DNA of 64,000 bases from Streptomyces sp. 35G-GA-8 (lineage in GTDB: Bacteria > Actinomycetota > Actinomycetes > Streptomycetales > Streptomycetaceae). The notes under the pieces are model-generated. The model was given only the letters and a program-made list of their open reading frames with translations, made no database searches and was not told the origin of the DNA. This document shows positions 8,480-18,330 of this stretch, piece by piece. The stretch is taken from NCBI RefSeq assembly GCF_023534745.1, contig NZ_JAMHJQ010000020.1, positions 50,599-114,598 on the forward strand, given 5' to 3'. The translations under genes and the position numbers were made by a program. Every line of letters starts with the position of its first letter. The first letter of the stretch is position 1.

Positions 8480-9036
8480 CAGACTTCGAGCAGCTCGGCT
8501 TCCTTGTGCTTGAGCAGCTCGTCCACCTGCGCGACATACTTCGCGGTGGTGTCGTCGAGCTCCTTCTCGGCGCGGCGGCCCTCGTCCTCGCCGACCTCGC
8601 CGTCCTTGATCAGCTTGTCGATGGTCTCCTTGGCCTTGCGGCGGACCGCGCGGATCGAGATCTTCGAGTCCTCGGCCTTGGTCTTGGCGACCTTGATGAA
8701 CTCCTTGCGGCGGTCCTGCGTCAGCTCGGGGAACACCACCCGGATGATGTTGCCGTCGTTGCTCGGATTGACGCCGAGGTCGGAGTCGCGGATCGCCTGC
8801 TCGATATTGCGCAGCGCGCTCTTGTCGAACGGGGTCACCACGGCCATCCGCGCCTCGGGCACGGCGAACGAGGCCAGCTGGTTGATCGGGGTCAGGGCAC
8901 CGTAGTAGTCCGCCACGATCTTGTTGAACATCGCCGGGTGCGCCCGCCCTGTGCGGATCGCGGCGAAGTCGTCTTTGGCGACCAGGACGGCCTTCTCCAT
9001 CTTCTCCTCGGCCTCGAGGAGGGTCTCTTCGATCAC
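8479..9036 (-). CDS. frr: Ribosome recycling factor
   Basis: RRF splits post-termination ribosomes together with EF-G. The GTG at 9036 gives exactly 185 residues, the family length. It follows AGGAG with 6-base spacing and starts [17 protein letters not shown]. An in-frame ATG further up would add a 35-residue tail not seen in the family. Conserved blocks include [14 protein letters not shown], the R-x-V-FPELT strand region, and [11 protein letters not shown] in the three-helix bundle. The stop is fused to the cdsA start. Confidence 0.95.
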   Translation of the reverse strand: MIEETLLEAEEKMEKAVLVAKDDFAAIRTGRAHPAMFNKIVADYYGALTPINQLASFAVPEARMAVVTPFDKSALRNIEQAIRDSDLGVNPSNDGNIIRVVFPELTQDRRKEFIKVAKTKAEDSKISIRAVRRKAKETIDKLIKDGEVGEDEGRRAEKELDDTTAKYVAQVDELLKHKEAELLEV

Positions 9037-9163
9037 CACTTGCTCCTGCGTGTCTTGAGTGGGCCCGGCGTACGAATCGGCCGGCGGAACCTGCGTCGCG
9101 TCTTGTCCTGCACGGTGTCCGACCGGCAGGGCTCTGTCCATCCCCGTACGGGGCAGCCCCGGA

Positions 9164-9943
9164 TCAGCTCCGGGTGCCCTGGTCGCTCACGAGTGTGCCG
9201 ATCTTCTCACCCTTGACCGCACGCGCGATATTGCCTTCCTTCAGCAATTCGAAGACGAGGATCGGCAGCTTGTTGTCCTGGCACAGCGTGATGGCGGTCA
9301 TGTCGGCGACGCGGAGATCACCGGCGATCACCTCGCCGTACTCCAGGGCGTCGAACTTGACCGCGGCCGGGTTGGTCTTGGGGTCGGAGTCATACACCCC
9401 GTCGACCCCGTTCTTCCCCATCAACAATGCCTCGGCATCGATTTCCAGCGCGCGCTGGGCGGCCGTGGTGTCGGTCGAGAAGTACGGCATGCCCATACCG
9501 GCGCCGAAGATCACGACGCGGCCCTTCTCCAGGTGGCGCACGGCGCGGAGGGGGATGTAGGGCTCCGCGACCTGGCCCATGGTGATGGCGGTCTGGACCC
9601 GGGAGTCGATGCCCTCCTTCTCCAGGAAGTCCTGGAGGGCGAGGCAGTTCATGACCGTGCCGAGCATGCCCATGTAGTCGGAGCGCGCCCGGTCCATGCC
9701 GCGCTGCTGGAGTTCGGCCCCCCGGAAGAAGTTGCCCCCGCCGATGACGACCGCGATCTGGGCGCCGTCACGGACGACGGCGGCGATCTCGCGGGCGATG
9801 GCGTGGACGACATCGGGGTCGACGCCGAGCGCTCCCCGGCCGGCGAACGCCTCACCGGACAGCTTCAGCATGAAGCGGCCGTGACCGTGGCCCCTGCCGT
9901 CGTCACTCTTGTTGCCGTCGTCGCTTGTGTCGGCCTGTTCCAT
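9164..9943 (-). CDS. pyrH: Uridylate kinase
   Basis: PyrH phosphorylates UMP to UDP and belongs to the amino-acid kinase family. The 259-residue protein has a 23-residue Asp/Gly/His-rich N-terminal tail before the conserved [10 protein letters not shown]. Further landmarks are [10 protein letters not shown], the [11 protein letters not shown] region, and the nucleotide segment SDPKTNPAA. The ATG at 9943 follows AGGAG. It lies between tsf and frr in the usual order. Confidence 0.95.
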   Translation of the reverse strand: MEQADTSDDGNKSDDGRGHGHGRFMLKLSGEAFAGRGALGVDPDVVHAIAREIAAVVRDGAQIAVVIGGGNFFRGAELQQRGMDRARSDYMGMLGTVMNCLALQDFLEKEGIDSRVQTAITMGQVAEPYIPLRAVRHLEKGRVVIFGAGMGMPYFSTDTTAAQRALEIDAEALLMGKNGVDGVYDSDPKTNPAAVKFDALEYGEVIAGDLRVADMTAITLCQDNKLPILVFELLKEGNIARAVKGEKIGTLVSDQGTRS

Positions 9944-9969
9944 GAGATCTCCTCGTGCGCATACGAAGA

Positions 9970-10014
9970 AGGCCAGTGCCGGGGTCCTTGCGGTTCCCTG
10001 TGCGGCAATGGCCT
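9970..10014 (-). terminator. Hairpin between tsf and pyrH
   Basis: Bases 9970-9981 and 10003-10014 are complementary at 11 of 12 positions, around a 21-base loop. They lie in the 155-base gap between the tsf stop and the pyrH start. It could be a partial terminator or a processing site. A smaller 6-bp stem (10062-10067 with 10073-10078) lies nearer tsf. Confidence 0.4.
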
Positions 10015-10098
10015 CCTCGTCAGATCTGCGGCCGCCCGACAGGTACCCGGACGACTGCGTCAGACCCTATCGGGGTCTTTGGTTGATCGCGTACAGAC

Positions 10099-10935
10099 TC
10101 AGACGCCGACCTTGATGCGCACGAAGCGCGTCAGGGCGACACCGGCCTCGTCCAGGATCTTCTGGACGGACTTCTTGTTGTCCTTGGCGAACGCCTGCTC
10201 CGTGACGACGACCTCCTTGAAGAAGCCGTTGACACGACCCTCGACGATCTTCGGCAGGGCGGCCTCGGGCTTGCCCTCCTCGCGCGAGGTGGCCTCGGCC
10301 ACGCGGCGCTCGTTCTCGACCGTCTCGGCCGGGACCTCGTCGCGGTTCAGGTACTTCGGGGCGAAGGCGGCGATGTGCTGCGCGATGTCCTTGGCGACCT
10401 CGGCGTTCTCCTTGTCCAGCTGGACGAGGACGCCGACCTGCGGCGGGAGGTCGGGCATGGTGCGGTGCATGTAGGCGGCCACGTAACCGCCGGTGAACTG
10501 CGCGAAGCGGTCCAGGACGATCTTCTCGCCGAGGTTGGCGTTCGCCTCGTCGACATACGCCTGCACGGTCTTGCCGGCCTCGATCTCGGAGGCGAGCAGC
10601 GCCGGGAGGTCGGCCGGGGACGTCGCCGCGACGTGGGCGGCGAGCGTGTTGGCGACGGTCTGGAACTTCTCGCCCTTGGCGACGAAGTCCGTCTCGCACT
10701 TCAGCTCAAGCAGGACACCGGACGTCTTGTCCTCGGAGATGAGGGAGACGACGGCGCCGTTCTCGGCCGAACGGCCCTCGCGCTTGGCGACGCCCTTCTG
10801 GCCCTTGACACGGAGAAGCTCGACGGCCTTGTCGACGTTGCCGTCGGCCTCGTCGAGCGCCTTCTTGCAGTCCATCATGCCGGCGCCGGTGAGCTCACGG
10901 AGCTTCTTGACGTCAGCGGCGGTGTAATTCGCCAT
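10099..10935 (-). CDS. tsf: Elongation factor Ts
   Basis: EF-Ts exchanges GDP for GTP on EF-Tu. The 278-residue product opens with the UBA-like helix ANYTAADVKKLRELTGAGMM and the DCKKAL signature. The core NT domain contains the conserved ETDFVAK region (CETDFVAKGEKF), and the C-terminus carries the Tu-interacting dimerisation segments. It lies directly downstream of rpsB, as in nearly all bacteria, with a strong hairpin between the genes. Confidence 0.96.
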   Translation of the reverse strand: MANYTAADVKKLRELTGAGMMDCKKALDEADGNVDKAVELLRVKGQKGVAKREGRSAENGAVVSLISEDKTSGVLLELKCETDFVAKGEKFQTVANTLAAHVAATSPADLPALLASEIEAGKTVQAYVDEANANLGEKIVLDRFAQFTGGYVAAYMHRTMPDLPPQVGVLVQLDKENAEVAKDIAQHIAAFAPKYLNRDEVPAETVENERRVAEATSREEGKPEAALPKIVEGRVNGFFKEVVVTEQAFAKDNKKSVQKILDEAGVALTRFVRIKVGV

Positions 10936-10978
10936 GATCTGTAATTCTCTCTCGAAGGTCTGAAGGATCTACGGGTGA

Positions 10979-11005
10979 ACGGCGGGGGCCGTGGGCCCCC
11001 GCCGT
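10979..11005 (-). promoter_or_regulatory. Intercistronic hairpin between rpsB and tsf
   Basis: Arms 10979-10990 and 10994-11005 are perfectly complementary over 12 bp with only a 3-base loop. The structure sits between the rpsB stop (11028) and the tsf start (10935). It has no U-tract. It could act as an attenuator that lowers tsf readthrough relative to rpsB. Confidence 0.65.
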
Positions 11006-11027
11006 CGACTACCGAACCTGGTAAAGG

Positions 11028-11948
11028 TCAGGCCTGCTCGGTGTCCGCGGCCGGAGCGGCCTCGACGGACGCCTCGGCCTGCTCCGCGTCGGCGACCTTC
11101 TCCGTCTCCGCGGAGGTCTGGACTTCGCCCTCGGCCTTGGCCTCGGCCGGCTTCTCGGCGTCGTCCTTCTTCTCGCCCTCAAGCAGGTCGCGCTCCCACT
11201 CGGCGAGCGGCTCGCCGGCGGCCTTCTCGCCCGGCTTCGAGTCACCGGTGGCGACGCCGGAACGGGCGATGAGGCCCTCGGCGACGGCGTCGGCGATCAC
11301 GCGGGTGAGCAGGGTGACGGAGCGGATCGCGTCGTCGTTGCCCGGGATCTTGTAGTCGACCTCGTCGGGGTCGCAGTTGGTGTCGAGGATCGCGACGACC
11401 GGGATGTGGAGCTTGCGCGCCTCACCGACGGCGATGTGCTCCTTCTTGGTGTCGACGATCCAGACGGCGCTGGGCACCTTCTGCATCTCGCGGATACCAC
11501 CGAGGGTCTTCTCCAGCTTGGCCTTCTCGCGGGAGAGGACCAGCAGCTCCTTCTTGGTGAGGCCGGAGGCGGCCACGTCCTCGAAGTCGATCTGCTCAAG
11601 CTCCTTCAGACGCTGAAGGCGCTTGTAGACGGTGGAGAAGTTGGTGAGCATGCCGCCCAGCCAGCGCTGGTTGACGTAGGGCATGCCGACGCGCGTCGCC
11701 TGCTCGGCGATGGCCTCCTGGGCCTGCTTCTTCGTACCGACGAACATGATGGAGCCGCCGTGCGCGACGGTCTCCTTGACGAACTCGTAGGCGCGGTCGA
11801 TGTACGACAGCGACTGGAGCAGGTCGATGATGTAGATGCCGTTGCGCTCGGTGAAGATGAAGCGCTTCATCTTCGGGTTCCAGCGACGGGTCTGGTGACC
11901 GAAGTGGACGCCGCTCTCCAGCAGCTCCCGCATCGTGACGACGGCCAT
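11028..11948 (-). CDS. rpsB: 30S ribosomal protein S2
   Basis: S2 is a primary 30S component near the neck of the small subunit. The ATG at 11948 follows AAGGAG and begins with the standard [20 protein letters not shown]. The conserved [13 protein letters not shown] and DTNCDP blocks follow. At 306 residues it is longer than E. coli S2 (241) because of an acidic Ala/Glu-rich tail of about 60 residues, common in actinobacteria. Confidence 0.96.
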   Translation of the reverse strand: MAVVTMRELLESGVHFGHQTRRWNPKMKRFIFTERNGIYIIDLLQSLSYIDRAYEFVKETVAHGGSIMFVGTKKQAQEAIAEQATRVGMPYVNQRWLGGMLTNFSTVYKRLQRLKELEQIDFEDVAASGLTKKELLVLSREKAKLEKTLGGIREMQKVPSAVWIVDTKKEHIAVGEARKLHIPVVAILDTNCDPDEVDYKIPGNDDAIRSVTLLTRVIADAVAEGLIARSGVATGDSKPGEKAAGEPLAEWERDLLEGEKKDDAEKPAEAKAEGEVQTSAETEKVADAEQAEASVEAAPAADTEQA

Positions 11949-12232
11949 GGCCGTACTCCTTGAGATACTCGGTTGTCGCGTCCGCCGGACGGCAGTCGCG
12001 CCTGACGCCCCGATGCGCTGTGCCACGGAAGTCCGAGACCGAGAAGCGCTGACATCGGCGCGAATGGGGCCGATGGCGGGGCGTGCGAAGTCGACCCGGT
12101 GACCCGGATCGCCACAAGAAGTGTACGGGACCTTCGCACCTCCGGGTGACGGCGCTGTCCACAACCCGTCAGTACTCCACAGATCCCGTTCATGATCAGC
12201 GCGATGGGGCCCTCGTGCGCGAGCGTGGACCC

Positions 12233-13249
12233 ATGACCACTCTCCGTAACCGCGCCGACGCGCTCGCCCCGAGGCTCCCCCTCCTCGCTGTTGTCCTGGC
12301 AGTTGTCCAGGCTGTCGGCCTGACTGTCGGCCTGTTGGCCGTTCCGGCTGTCGCCTCGGCTCCGCACGAGCTTCGGTCGGCCCCGGCGGCGGTAGCGGTG
12401 GAAGTACCCGGGGTCGGGGCCGGGGCCGGGGCCGGGCAGCGAACCGACCGGGCGTGGCCCGTGGGCTCGCGCCCGGCGGTGCTGCGCGGCTGGGAGCCAC
12501 CCGCTTCGGCGTACGGTCCCGGGCATCGCGGGGTGGATCTGGCCGCGTCGCCCGGGGCGCCGGTACGCGCGGCGGCGGCCGGCCGGGTCTCCTTCGCGGG
12601 ACGGGTGGCGGGGCGCGGGGTGCTCTCGATCACGCTGGAAGGTACGGGCGATCCGCCGCTGCGGACCACCTACGAACCGGTGTCACCGCTCGTCGCCGAG
12701 GGGGACGAAGTGACGGCGGGCCGGCCGGTCGCGACGGTGGCGGGCGCTCCGTCCCACTGCGCGCCGGGCTGTCTGCACTGGGGGCTGCTGCGGGGTGCGG
12801 TCTATCTGAACCCGCTGTCCCTGCTGCCCCGCGAGCTGCTGCGCCGGGGACCGTCGCGGCTCCTGCCGGTCTTCGGCGTTCCCGAGCCGGAGCCAGGACG
12901 GATCCGGCGGGGCGCGCGGTGGCCACCGGCGGCGCATCCGCCGGCGTACGCGCCCGGCCCTCAGCCCCGTACGCCGCGCAGTGCCATGGAGACGGCCGCC
13001 TCGGCGATCTCCGGGGGTGCCTCGGCCGCGCCGAGTTCGATACGTCTGACCGCCGCGTCCACGACGCCCTGGAGCAGCATGGCGGCGAGCCGGGGCTGCT
13101 GGTGGCCCAGCTCGCCGAGGGCCTCCACGATCATGGCGATCAGACCGCCGTGCGCGGCGCGGATCTTCTCCCGGGCGCCGTCGTCCAGCTCGCTCGCGGA
13201 GATGGCGACGACCGCGCGGTGCCGTCGGTCCCCGACCAGCGCGAGCTGA
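12233..13249 (+). CDS. Degenerate LytM/M23-type peptidase-like secreted protein
   Basis: The ATG at 12233 starts a protein with a hydrophobic signal/anchor segment (about residues 16-44) and a variable linker. An M23 domain follows at about residues 90-190. Two zinc ligands are kept, in GHRGVDLA and LHWGL. The catalytic His expected before the last ligand is Cys (CLHW), and the usual YxHL His is replaced in TTYEPV, so it is probably a non-catalytic LytM factor. The frame does not stop where the domain ends. It continues about 95 residues antisense to the tetR gene until 13249, and that tail looks non-coding. The true C-terminus is therefore doubtful. Confidence 0.65.
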   Translation: MTTLRNRADALAPRLPLLAVVLAVVQAVGLTVGLLAVPAVASAPHELRSAPAAVAVEVPGVGAGAGAGQRTDRAWPVGSRPAVLRGWEPPASAYGPGHRGVDLAASPGAPVRAAAAGRVSFAGRVAGRGVLSITLEGTGDPPLRTTYEPVSPLVAEGDEVTAGRPVATVAGAPSHCAPGCLHWGLLRGAVYLNPLSLLPRELLRRGPSRLLPVFGVPEPEPGRIRRGARWPPAAHPPAYAPGPQPRTPRSAMETAASAISGGASAAPSSIRLTAASTTPWSSMAASRGCWWPSSPRASTIMAIRPPCAARIFSRAPSSSSLAEMATTARCRRSPTSAS

Positions 13250-13542
13250 CGGCGCACATACGCCTCGATCTTGGCCTCGGGCGTCTCGGCCCCGGCCATG
13301 GCCGCCTCGACCTCGGCCGCCCAGACCGGGAAGTCGACGGCGCACAGTTCCTCGACGACGGCGGCGCGCGAGCGGAAATACTCGTAGACGGAGGACCTGG
13401 CGAGTCCGGTGCGTTCGGCGAGTGCGGGGAAGGTCAGCGCGTCCGTACCGCCCTCGGACAGGAGGGAGCGCGCGGCGTCCAGCAGGGCGCCTCGTTGCAT
13501 GGTCCGGTGCTCGGCCACGGAGGCCGCTCGAATCCTGGGCAC
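12961..13542 (-). CDS. TetR-family transcriptional regulator
   Basis: This 193-residue repressor-type protein has an N-terminal helix-turn-helix of TetR type: LLDAARSLLSEGGTDALTFP, then LAERTGLARSSVYEYFRSRA. The helical C-terminal domain ends in ALRGVRG and shows no recognisable ligand motif. It lies between the M23-like gene and whiG. The last 289 bases overlap the uninterrupted frame of the facing M23-like gene. Codon bias and domain integrity favour this strand as the coding one there. Confidence 0.85.
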   Translation of the reverse strand: MPRIRAASVAEHRTMQRGALLDAARSLLSEGGTDALTFPALAERTGLARSSVYEYFRSRAAVVEELCAVDFPVWAAEVEAAMAGAETPEAKIEAYVRRQLALVGDRRHRAVVAISASELDDGAREKIRAAHGGLIAMIVEALGELGHQQPRLAAMLLQGVVDAAVRRIELGAAEAPPEIAEAAVSMALRGVRG

Positions 13543-13579
13543 GCCTCCACTCTACGGATGGGCGGGCGGCGGCACAGCG

Positions 13580-14416
13580 TCAGCGTCCGACGTCGGCCAG
13601 CTTCGCCCGCAGTTGCAGCACGGACTTTGTGTGGATCTGGCTGACCCTGCTCTCGGTCACCCCGAGGACATGGCCGATCTCGGCGAGCGTGAGGCCCTCG
13701 TAGTAGTAGAGCGTGACGACGGTCTTCTCCCGGTCGGGGAGGGTGTTGATGGCCCGCGCGAGCAACCGTCTCAGCTCACGGTCCTCGGCGACCTCCACCG
13801 GATTGTCGGCGGCCGTGTCCTCCAGGGTGTCCATGAGGCTGAGCCGGTCGCCACCCTCGCCGCCGACATGCAGCAACTCCTCCAGTGCCACAACGTTCGC
13901 GAGGGACAACTGGCTGAAAACCGCATGCAGTTCCTCCAGCGCGATCCCCATCTCGCCGGCGACCTCGGGCTCCGTCGGCGTGCGGCGCAGCTGGGCCTCC
14001 AGGGTGGCGTAGGCGCGCTCGACGGCCCTGGCCTTCTGCCGTACGGAGCGCGGGATCCAGTCGAGGGCCCGGAGTTCGTCGATCATCGCGCCGCGGATCC
14101 GGGTGATCGCGTAGGTCTCGAACTTGATGGACCGCTCGATGTCGAACTTCTCGATCGCGTCGATCAGACCGAAGACCCCGGAGGAGACGAAATCGGCCTG
14201 CTCGACATTGGACGGCAGCCCCACACTCACCCGGCCGGCCACGTACTTCACCAGGGGCGAGTAGTGCAGGATCAACTGCTCGCGCAGCCGCTCGTCGCCC
14301 GTGGTCTTGTACGACCGCCACAACTCGTCGAGCGACGAGGGCGCGGGGGGCCGCACGCCGCTCCGGGCGGCAGGGGGCGCCGCCGCGCGGTCAGACCCGG
14401 AGGTGTGCTGGGGCAT
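13580..14416 (-). CDS. whiG: RNA polymerase sigma factor WhiG
   Basis: WhiG is the FliA-type sigma factor that starts aerial hypha-to-spore differentiation in Streptomyces. The 278-residue product from ATG 14416 begins with [10 protein letters not shown], matching the known WhiG N-terminus. Region 2 appears as [18 protein letters not shown] and [16 protein letters not shown] plus [18 protein letters not shown]. Region 4 appears as [20 protein letters not shown] with [18 protein letters not shown]. An upstream in-frame start would add 48 Arg-rich residues without family support. Its sigma-domain binding to an anti-sigma (RsiG) is known in the genus but not visible here. Confidence 0.95.
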   Translation of the reverse strand: MPQHTSGSDRAAAPPAARSGVRPPAPSSLDELWRSYKTTGDERLREQLILHYSPLVKYVAGRVSVGLPSNVEQADFVSSGVFGLIDAIEKFDIERSIKFETYAITRIRGAMIDELRALDWIPRSVRQKARAVERAYATLEAQLRRTPTEPEVAGEMGIALEELHAVFSQLSLANVVALEELLHVGGEGGDRLSLMDTLEDTAADNPVEVAEDRELRRLLARAINTLPDREKTVVTLYYYEGLTLAEIGHVLGVTESRVSQIHTKSVLQLRAKLADVGR

Positions 14417-14661
14417 GCGTTGCCTTGAGCCGTTCTGCTGTGACGTGCGGGGGGACATCTGTCGAAGTGGCCGGAATGCATGTGAGCGTAGCGTGACTGG
14501 GGCGTCGCGCTGAGCGAGGAACGGGCGCCCGGACCCGCCTCGACGGACACCGTCGACCACGCCTTCGATCGGGGGCCGACGCCGCTCGCGCCGGCCCCTG
14601 GCGTGTCACCGATCGAGAGACAGAGGTCATCCGCATCACCTTTTCACCCGAATGCCCCGGA

Positions 14662-15804
14662 TCAAGTACCGCCTCGCCGCGCGGCGGCCAACTGCCAGCC
14701 GTCCCCATGCCGTTCGACGAACCCCAACGAGTGCAGTTCGTACAATCTGCCGAGCGCCTCGTCGGTGGTCGTGCCCGCGCCGCGCGCGATCTCCGGCCCC
14801 CGCGAGACCCCGCGAGCGGGCAGCGCCTCAAGCACCCGCGCGCTGACCGGGTCGAGCAGATCCCTGGGGAGTACGGGGCCGCGTCGGAGCGGTGCCAGTT
14901 CACCCATGTCGCCCACCAGCTCGACCACTTCCGCGGCGTCCGTGACCAGCACTCCCTCACCACGCAGCAGTTCGTGCACACCCGCCGAGAGGCCGCTGGT
15001 GGCGGGGCCGGGCACGCCCATCGTGAAGCGGCCCAGCCGCTGCGCGGCGCGCGCGGTGACCAGGGATCCACTGCGGTACTCCGCCTCCACCACGACGGTC
15101 CCCCTGGTGAGCGCGGCGATCACGCGATTGCGGAGGACGAACCTGCTGCGGGTGGGATGGTCGCCCGGCGGTAATTCCCCGATGACCAGCCCCTGTTCGG
15201 CGATGCGTCCGATCAGTTCGGTGTGACCGCGCGGATAGGCCACATCGACCCCGCAGGCGAGTACGGCCACGGTGGCACCGCCCGCCGCCAGCGCACCGCG
15301 GTGCGCCGCGCCGTCCACACCGAACGCCGCACCGGAGGTGACCACCCAACCGCGCTCGGCCAGACCCGCGCCCAGACTCGCCGCCATATGTGCCCCGTAC
15401 GGAGTACACGCCCTGGCGCCGACCACGGCGACGGAGCGCAGTGACCAGAGCCGCAGATCCGCGGTGCCGCGCACCCACAGCCCCACGGGCGCGGCCGTCT
15501 CCAGGTCGTCGAGCTGGCTGGGCCACTCCCGGTCACCGGGGCAGACGAACCGGCCGCCGAGCGCGCTCACCGCCGCCAGATCGCGCTCGGGGTCGGCCAC
15601 CGCAGCCCGTATCCGATAACCGTCGAGCCGCCGCTCACCGACCTCGGTGAACCGCTCCGGCCCGGCGTCCGGTGAGGTGAGCCGCTCCAGCAGCCCGACC
15701 GCCCCGAACCTCCGCAGCCACAGTCCGCCGCACTCGTCCCCGGGCTCCAGGATCCGGGTGAGCGCGGCCCGCGCCAGCCGCTCCCCCGGACCGACGGAGG
15801 TCAT
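14662..15804 (-). CDS. dprA: DNA-processing protein DprA
   Basis: This 380-residue DprA/Smf-like protein binds single-stranded DNA and loads RecA during transformation. The Rossmann-like core shows VAVVGARACTPYG, GWVVTSGAAFGVDGAAHRGA, YPRGHTELIGRIAEQG and the family motif EAEYRSGSLVTAR. N-terminal SAM-like and C-terminal winged-helix regions flank it. The start ATG overlaps the comM stop by 4 bases. yraN-comM-dprA form one operon. Confidence 0.93.
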   Translation of the reverse strand: MTSVGPGERLARAALTRILEPGDECGGLWLRRFGAVGLLERLTSPDAGPERFTEVGERRLDGYRIRAAVADPERDLAAVSALGGRFVCPGDREWPSQLDDLETAAPVGLWVRGTADLRLWSLRSVAVVGARACTPYGAHMAASLGAGLAERGWVVTSGAAFGVDGAAHRGALAAGGATVAVLACGVDVAYPRGHTELIGRIAEQGLVIGELPPGDHPTRSRFVLRNRVIAALTRGTVVVEAEYRSGSLVTARAAQRLGRFTMGVPGPATSGLSAGVHELLRGEGVLVTDAAEVVELVGDMGELAPLRRGPVLPRDLLDPVSARVLEALPARGVSRGPEIARGAGTTTDEALGRLYELHSLGFVERHGDGWQLAAARRGGT

Positions 15805-17426
15805 GACACCGCTCCGGCCACCGCCGTACCCCGGGCGACGCCGGTACGCAGCTCCAGCGCCAGCGCCACATCACGCGATTCCGGCCGACCGCGCCCGGCG
15901 AGGTCCGCGACCGTCCAGGCCACCCGCAGCACCCGGTCCAGGCCACGCGCGGTGAGCAGGCCACGCTCCAGATCCCGTTCGGCCGCCGCGAGCGCTCCGG
16001 GGGCGACGGGCCAGCGCGTTCGCAGCTCATGGCCGGGCACCTCGCTGTTGACCGTCCACGGTGTGCCGTCCAGCCGGTCCGCCGACCGCTGACGGGCGTC
16101 CCGTACCCGCGCGGCGACCACGGACGTGGACTCGCCCCTGCCGCCCTGCCCCAGCAGATCCGCTCGGTGGACGGGCTGGACACCGACCCGCAGATCGACC
16201 CGGTCGAGCAGCGGCCCGGACAGCCGGGCCTGGTAACGGCGGATCGCCGAGGGCGGGCAGTCGCACGCGGCCCCCACCAGCGTGTGCCGCCCGCACGGGC
16301 AGGGATTCGCCGCGAGGATCATCAGAAACCGCGCGGGCAGCCGCACGACCCCGGCGCTGCGGGCCACCACCACATGGCCGGATTCCAGCGGCTGCCGCAG
16401 GGCGTCCAGCGCCCGGCCCGAGAACTCCGGCGCCTCGTCGAGGAACAGCACACCCCGGTGGGCCAGCGACACCGCGCCCGGTCGCGGCAGCCCGTTGCCA
16501 CCGCCGACCAGGGACTGCATGGTCGCCGAGTGGTGCGGTGCGCAGTAGGGCGGGGTGTGGACGAGCGGTTCGCCGGGCGGCAGCATGCCCGCCACCGAGT
16601 GCACGGCGGTGACCTCCAGGGATTCCTGTCTGGTCAGCGGCGGCAGGACTCCGGGCAGCCGCTCGGCCAGCATCGTCTTGCCGGCCCCCGGCGGTCCGTG
16701 GAGCAGCAGGTGGTGCCCGCCCGCCGCGGCCACCTCCAGGGCCGTACGGGCCGCCTCCTGGCCGGCCACATCCGCGAGATCCGGCCGGTGTCCGTCGCCC
16801 GTCCCCATGCCTGTGGCCAGTCCGGTGCCCACCCCGGCGCCGGGCACCATCAACCCCGCGAGCATCGCGTCAGGACGCCCCTGCGCGGTCTCCGGCGCTT
16901 CTTCGGGCACCGGCTCGCCGGTCAGTACGGCGATGAGCTGACGCAGGGTCCTTACCCCGAGGACCGACACCCCCGGCACCAGGGAGGCCTCGCCCGCAGT
17001 CTGCTCGGGCACGACGACCTGGCGGTATCCGGCCTCCGCCGCCGCGAGCACGGCCGGCAGCACCCCGCGCACCGGCCTGACCCGTCCGTCCAGGCCCAGC
17101 TCACCGATCAGCACCAGATCGGCGATGGCGCCCGGATCGATCCGCTCGGCGGCCCCGAGCACCGCCGCCGCGACGGCGAGATCGAAACCGCTGCCGCCCT
17201 TGGGCACGGAGGCGGGACTCAGCCCCACCGTGAGTTTCTTCTGCGGCCACTCGCCGCCGGAGTTCACCACGGCCGCCCGCACCCGGTCCCGGCTCTCCAC
17301 CAGACTCTTGTCGGGCAGCCCCACCAGGGTGAACGCGGCCACCCCCGGCTCCAGGTCCGCCTGGACCTCGACCACCACGCCCTCGACGCCGACCAGCGCC
17401 ACCGAGCACGCACGCGCGAACCCCAT
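15801..17426 (-). CDS. comM: YifB/ComM-family Mg-chelatase-like AAA+ ATPase
   Basis: ComM is a hexameric helicase that promotes branch migration during natural transformation. The protein from ATG 17426 is 541 residues and begins [20 protein letters not shown], the family start. It has a Lon-like N-terminal domain, Walker A LLHGPPGAGKTMLAERLPG at about residue 245, Walker B GVLFLDEAPEF and the sensor region ILAANPCPCG with clustered cysteines. A Mg-chelatase C-terminal domain follows. The start shares one base with the yraN stop. Confidence 0.93.
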   Translation of the reverse strand: MGFARACSVALVGVEGVVVEVQADLEPGVAAFTLVGLPDKSLVESRDRVRAAVVNSGGEWPQKKLTVGLSPASVPKGGSGFDLAVAAAVLGAAERIDPGAIADLVLIGELGLDGRVRPVRGVLPAVLAAAEAGYRQVVVPEQTAGEASLVPGVSVLGVRTLRQLIAVLTGEPVPEEAPETAQGRPDAMLAGLMVPGAGVGTGLATGMGTGDGHRPDLADVAGQEAARTALEVAAAGGHHLLLHGPPGAGKTMLAERLPGVLPPLTRQESLEVTAVHSVAGMLPPGEPLVHTPPYCAPHHSATMQSLVGGGNGLPRPGAVSLAHRGVLFLDEAPEFSGRALDALRQPLESGHVVVARSAGVVRLPARFLMILAANPCPCGRHTLVGAACDCPPSAIRRYQARLSGPLLDRVDLRVGVQPVHRADLLGQGGRGESTSVVAARVRDARQRSADRLDGTPWTVNSEVPGHELRTRWPVAPGALAAAERDLERGLLTARGLDRVLRVAWTVADLAGRGRPESRDVALALELRTGVARGTAVAGAVS

Positions 17427-17803
17427 CAGGTCACCCCCTGCGCGTGCTCGACCACCGGTGCGCCCCGGCCGGGCAGCAGCACCCCGATCAGATCGATACG
17501 CACCCCGCCCGACGGCGGACCGCCGTACCGCTCCAGCCAGCAGTCCGCGAGCCGTCTCAGCCGGTCCGCCTTCACCGGCGTGACCGCGGCCATCGGATGT
17601 TCGAACCAGCCGGCTCTGCGGGTCTTCACCTCGCAGACGACCAGCACGTCCCGGCCGCCGCTGTCCTTGTCGCGGGCCACGATGTCGATCTCGCCGACCC
17701 TGCCGCACCGCCAGTTGCGCGCCAGCACGGTCATCCCCGCGTCGGCCAGCCGCCGCGCCGCCAGATCCTCGCCGTACCGCCCCAGTGCCCCCGTCGCGTT
17801 CAT
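17426..17803 (-). CDS. YraN/UPF0102-family nuclease-fold protein
   Basis: This 125-residue member of UPF0102 has a restriction-endonuclease-like fold. The conserved start [20 protein letters not shown], the GEIDIVARD metal-site motif and VVCEVKTRR (E-x-K) are all present. The ATG at 17803 follows GGAGG. It heads the comM-dprA operon. The function is unproven; the fold predicts DNA binding or cleavage. Confidence 0.9.
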   Translation of the reverse strand: MNATGALGRYGEDLAARRLADAGMTVLARNWRCGRVGEIDIVARDKDSGGRDVLVVCEVKTRRAGWFEHPMAAVTPVKADRLRRLADCWLERYGGPPSGGVRIDLIGVLLPGRGAPVVEHAQGVT

Positions 17804-17967
17804 TTCGGCACCACCTCCGGTACCGACTCTGACGCGACCGCCCCTCACTAGTGGATCTTGGTGGACAACCCGGCGGTTGTGGAAAACTCACTCACTCGTT
17901 CGTGACGCCCCGGCACGCCCTGGCACGTCCCGGCCCCTCGCCCGCAGCCCCGGCCCGATCACGCTCT

Positions 17968-18276
17968 TCAGCCGCCGGGGAGTTCGAGGTCGCTCTTGTT
18001 CAGCTCCTCGATATTCACGTCCTTGAACGTGAGCACCCGTACCTGCTTGACGAACCTGGCCGGCCTGTACATGTCCCAGACCCAGGCGTCCGCCATCGTG
18101 ACCTCGAAGAAAACCTCACCCTGCACCGAGTGCACCTGCATCTCGTAGTCATTGGTGAGATAAAAGCGACGCTCGGTCTCGATCACGTATTTGAACAGAC
18201 CGACGACATCTCGATACTCCCGGTAGAGCTTCAGCTCCATCTCGGTCTCGTACTTTTCGAGGTCCTCGGCGCTCAT
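17968..18276 (-). CDS. DUF2469 family protein
   Basis: This 102-residue acidic protein is conserved across Actinobacteria. It opens MSAEDLEKYETEMELKLYRE and contains the aromatic stretch DAWVWDMYRPARFVKQVRV. It has no signal peptide, membrane segment or catalytic motif. It is usually found between the signal peptidase cluster and yraN, as here. The function is unknown. Confidence 0.9.
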   Translation of the reverse strand: MSAEDLEKYETEMELKLYREYRDVVGLFKYVIETERRFYLTNDYEMQVHSVQGEVFFEVTMADAWVWDMYRPARFVKQVRVLTFKDVNIEELNKSDLELPGG

Positions 18277-18330
18277 GGCATGTTCCCCTTCAGCCGTACG
18301 TCCCCCTATTGTGCTCCGGCCCCCGCGCCC

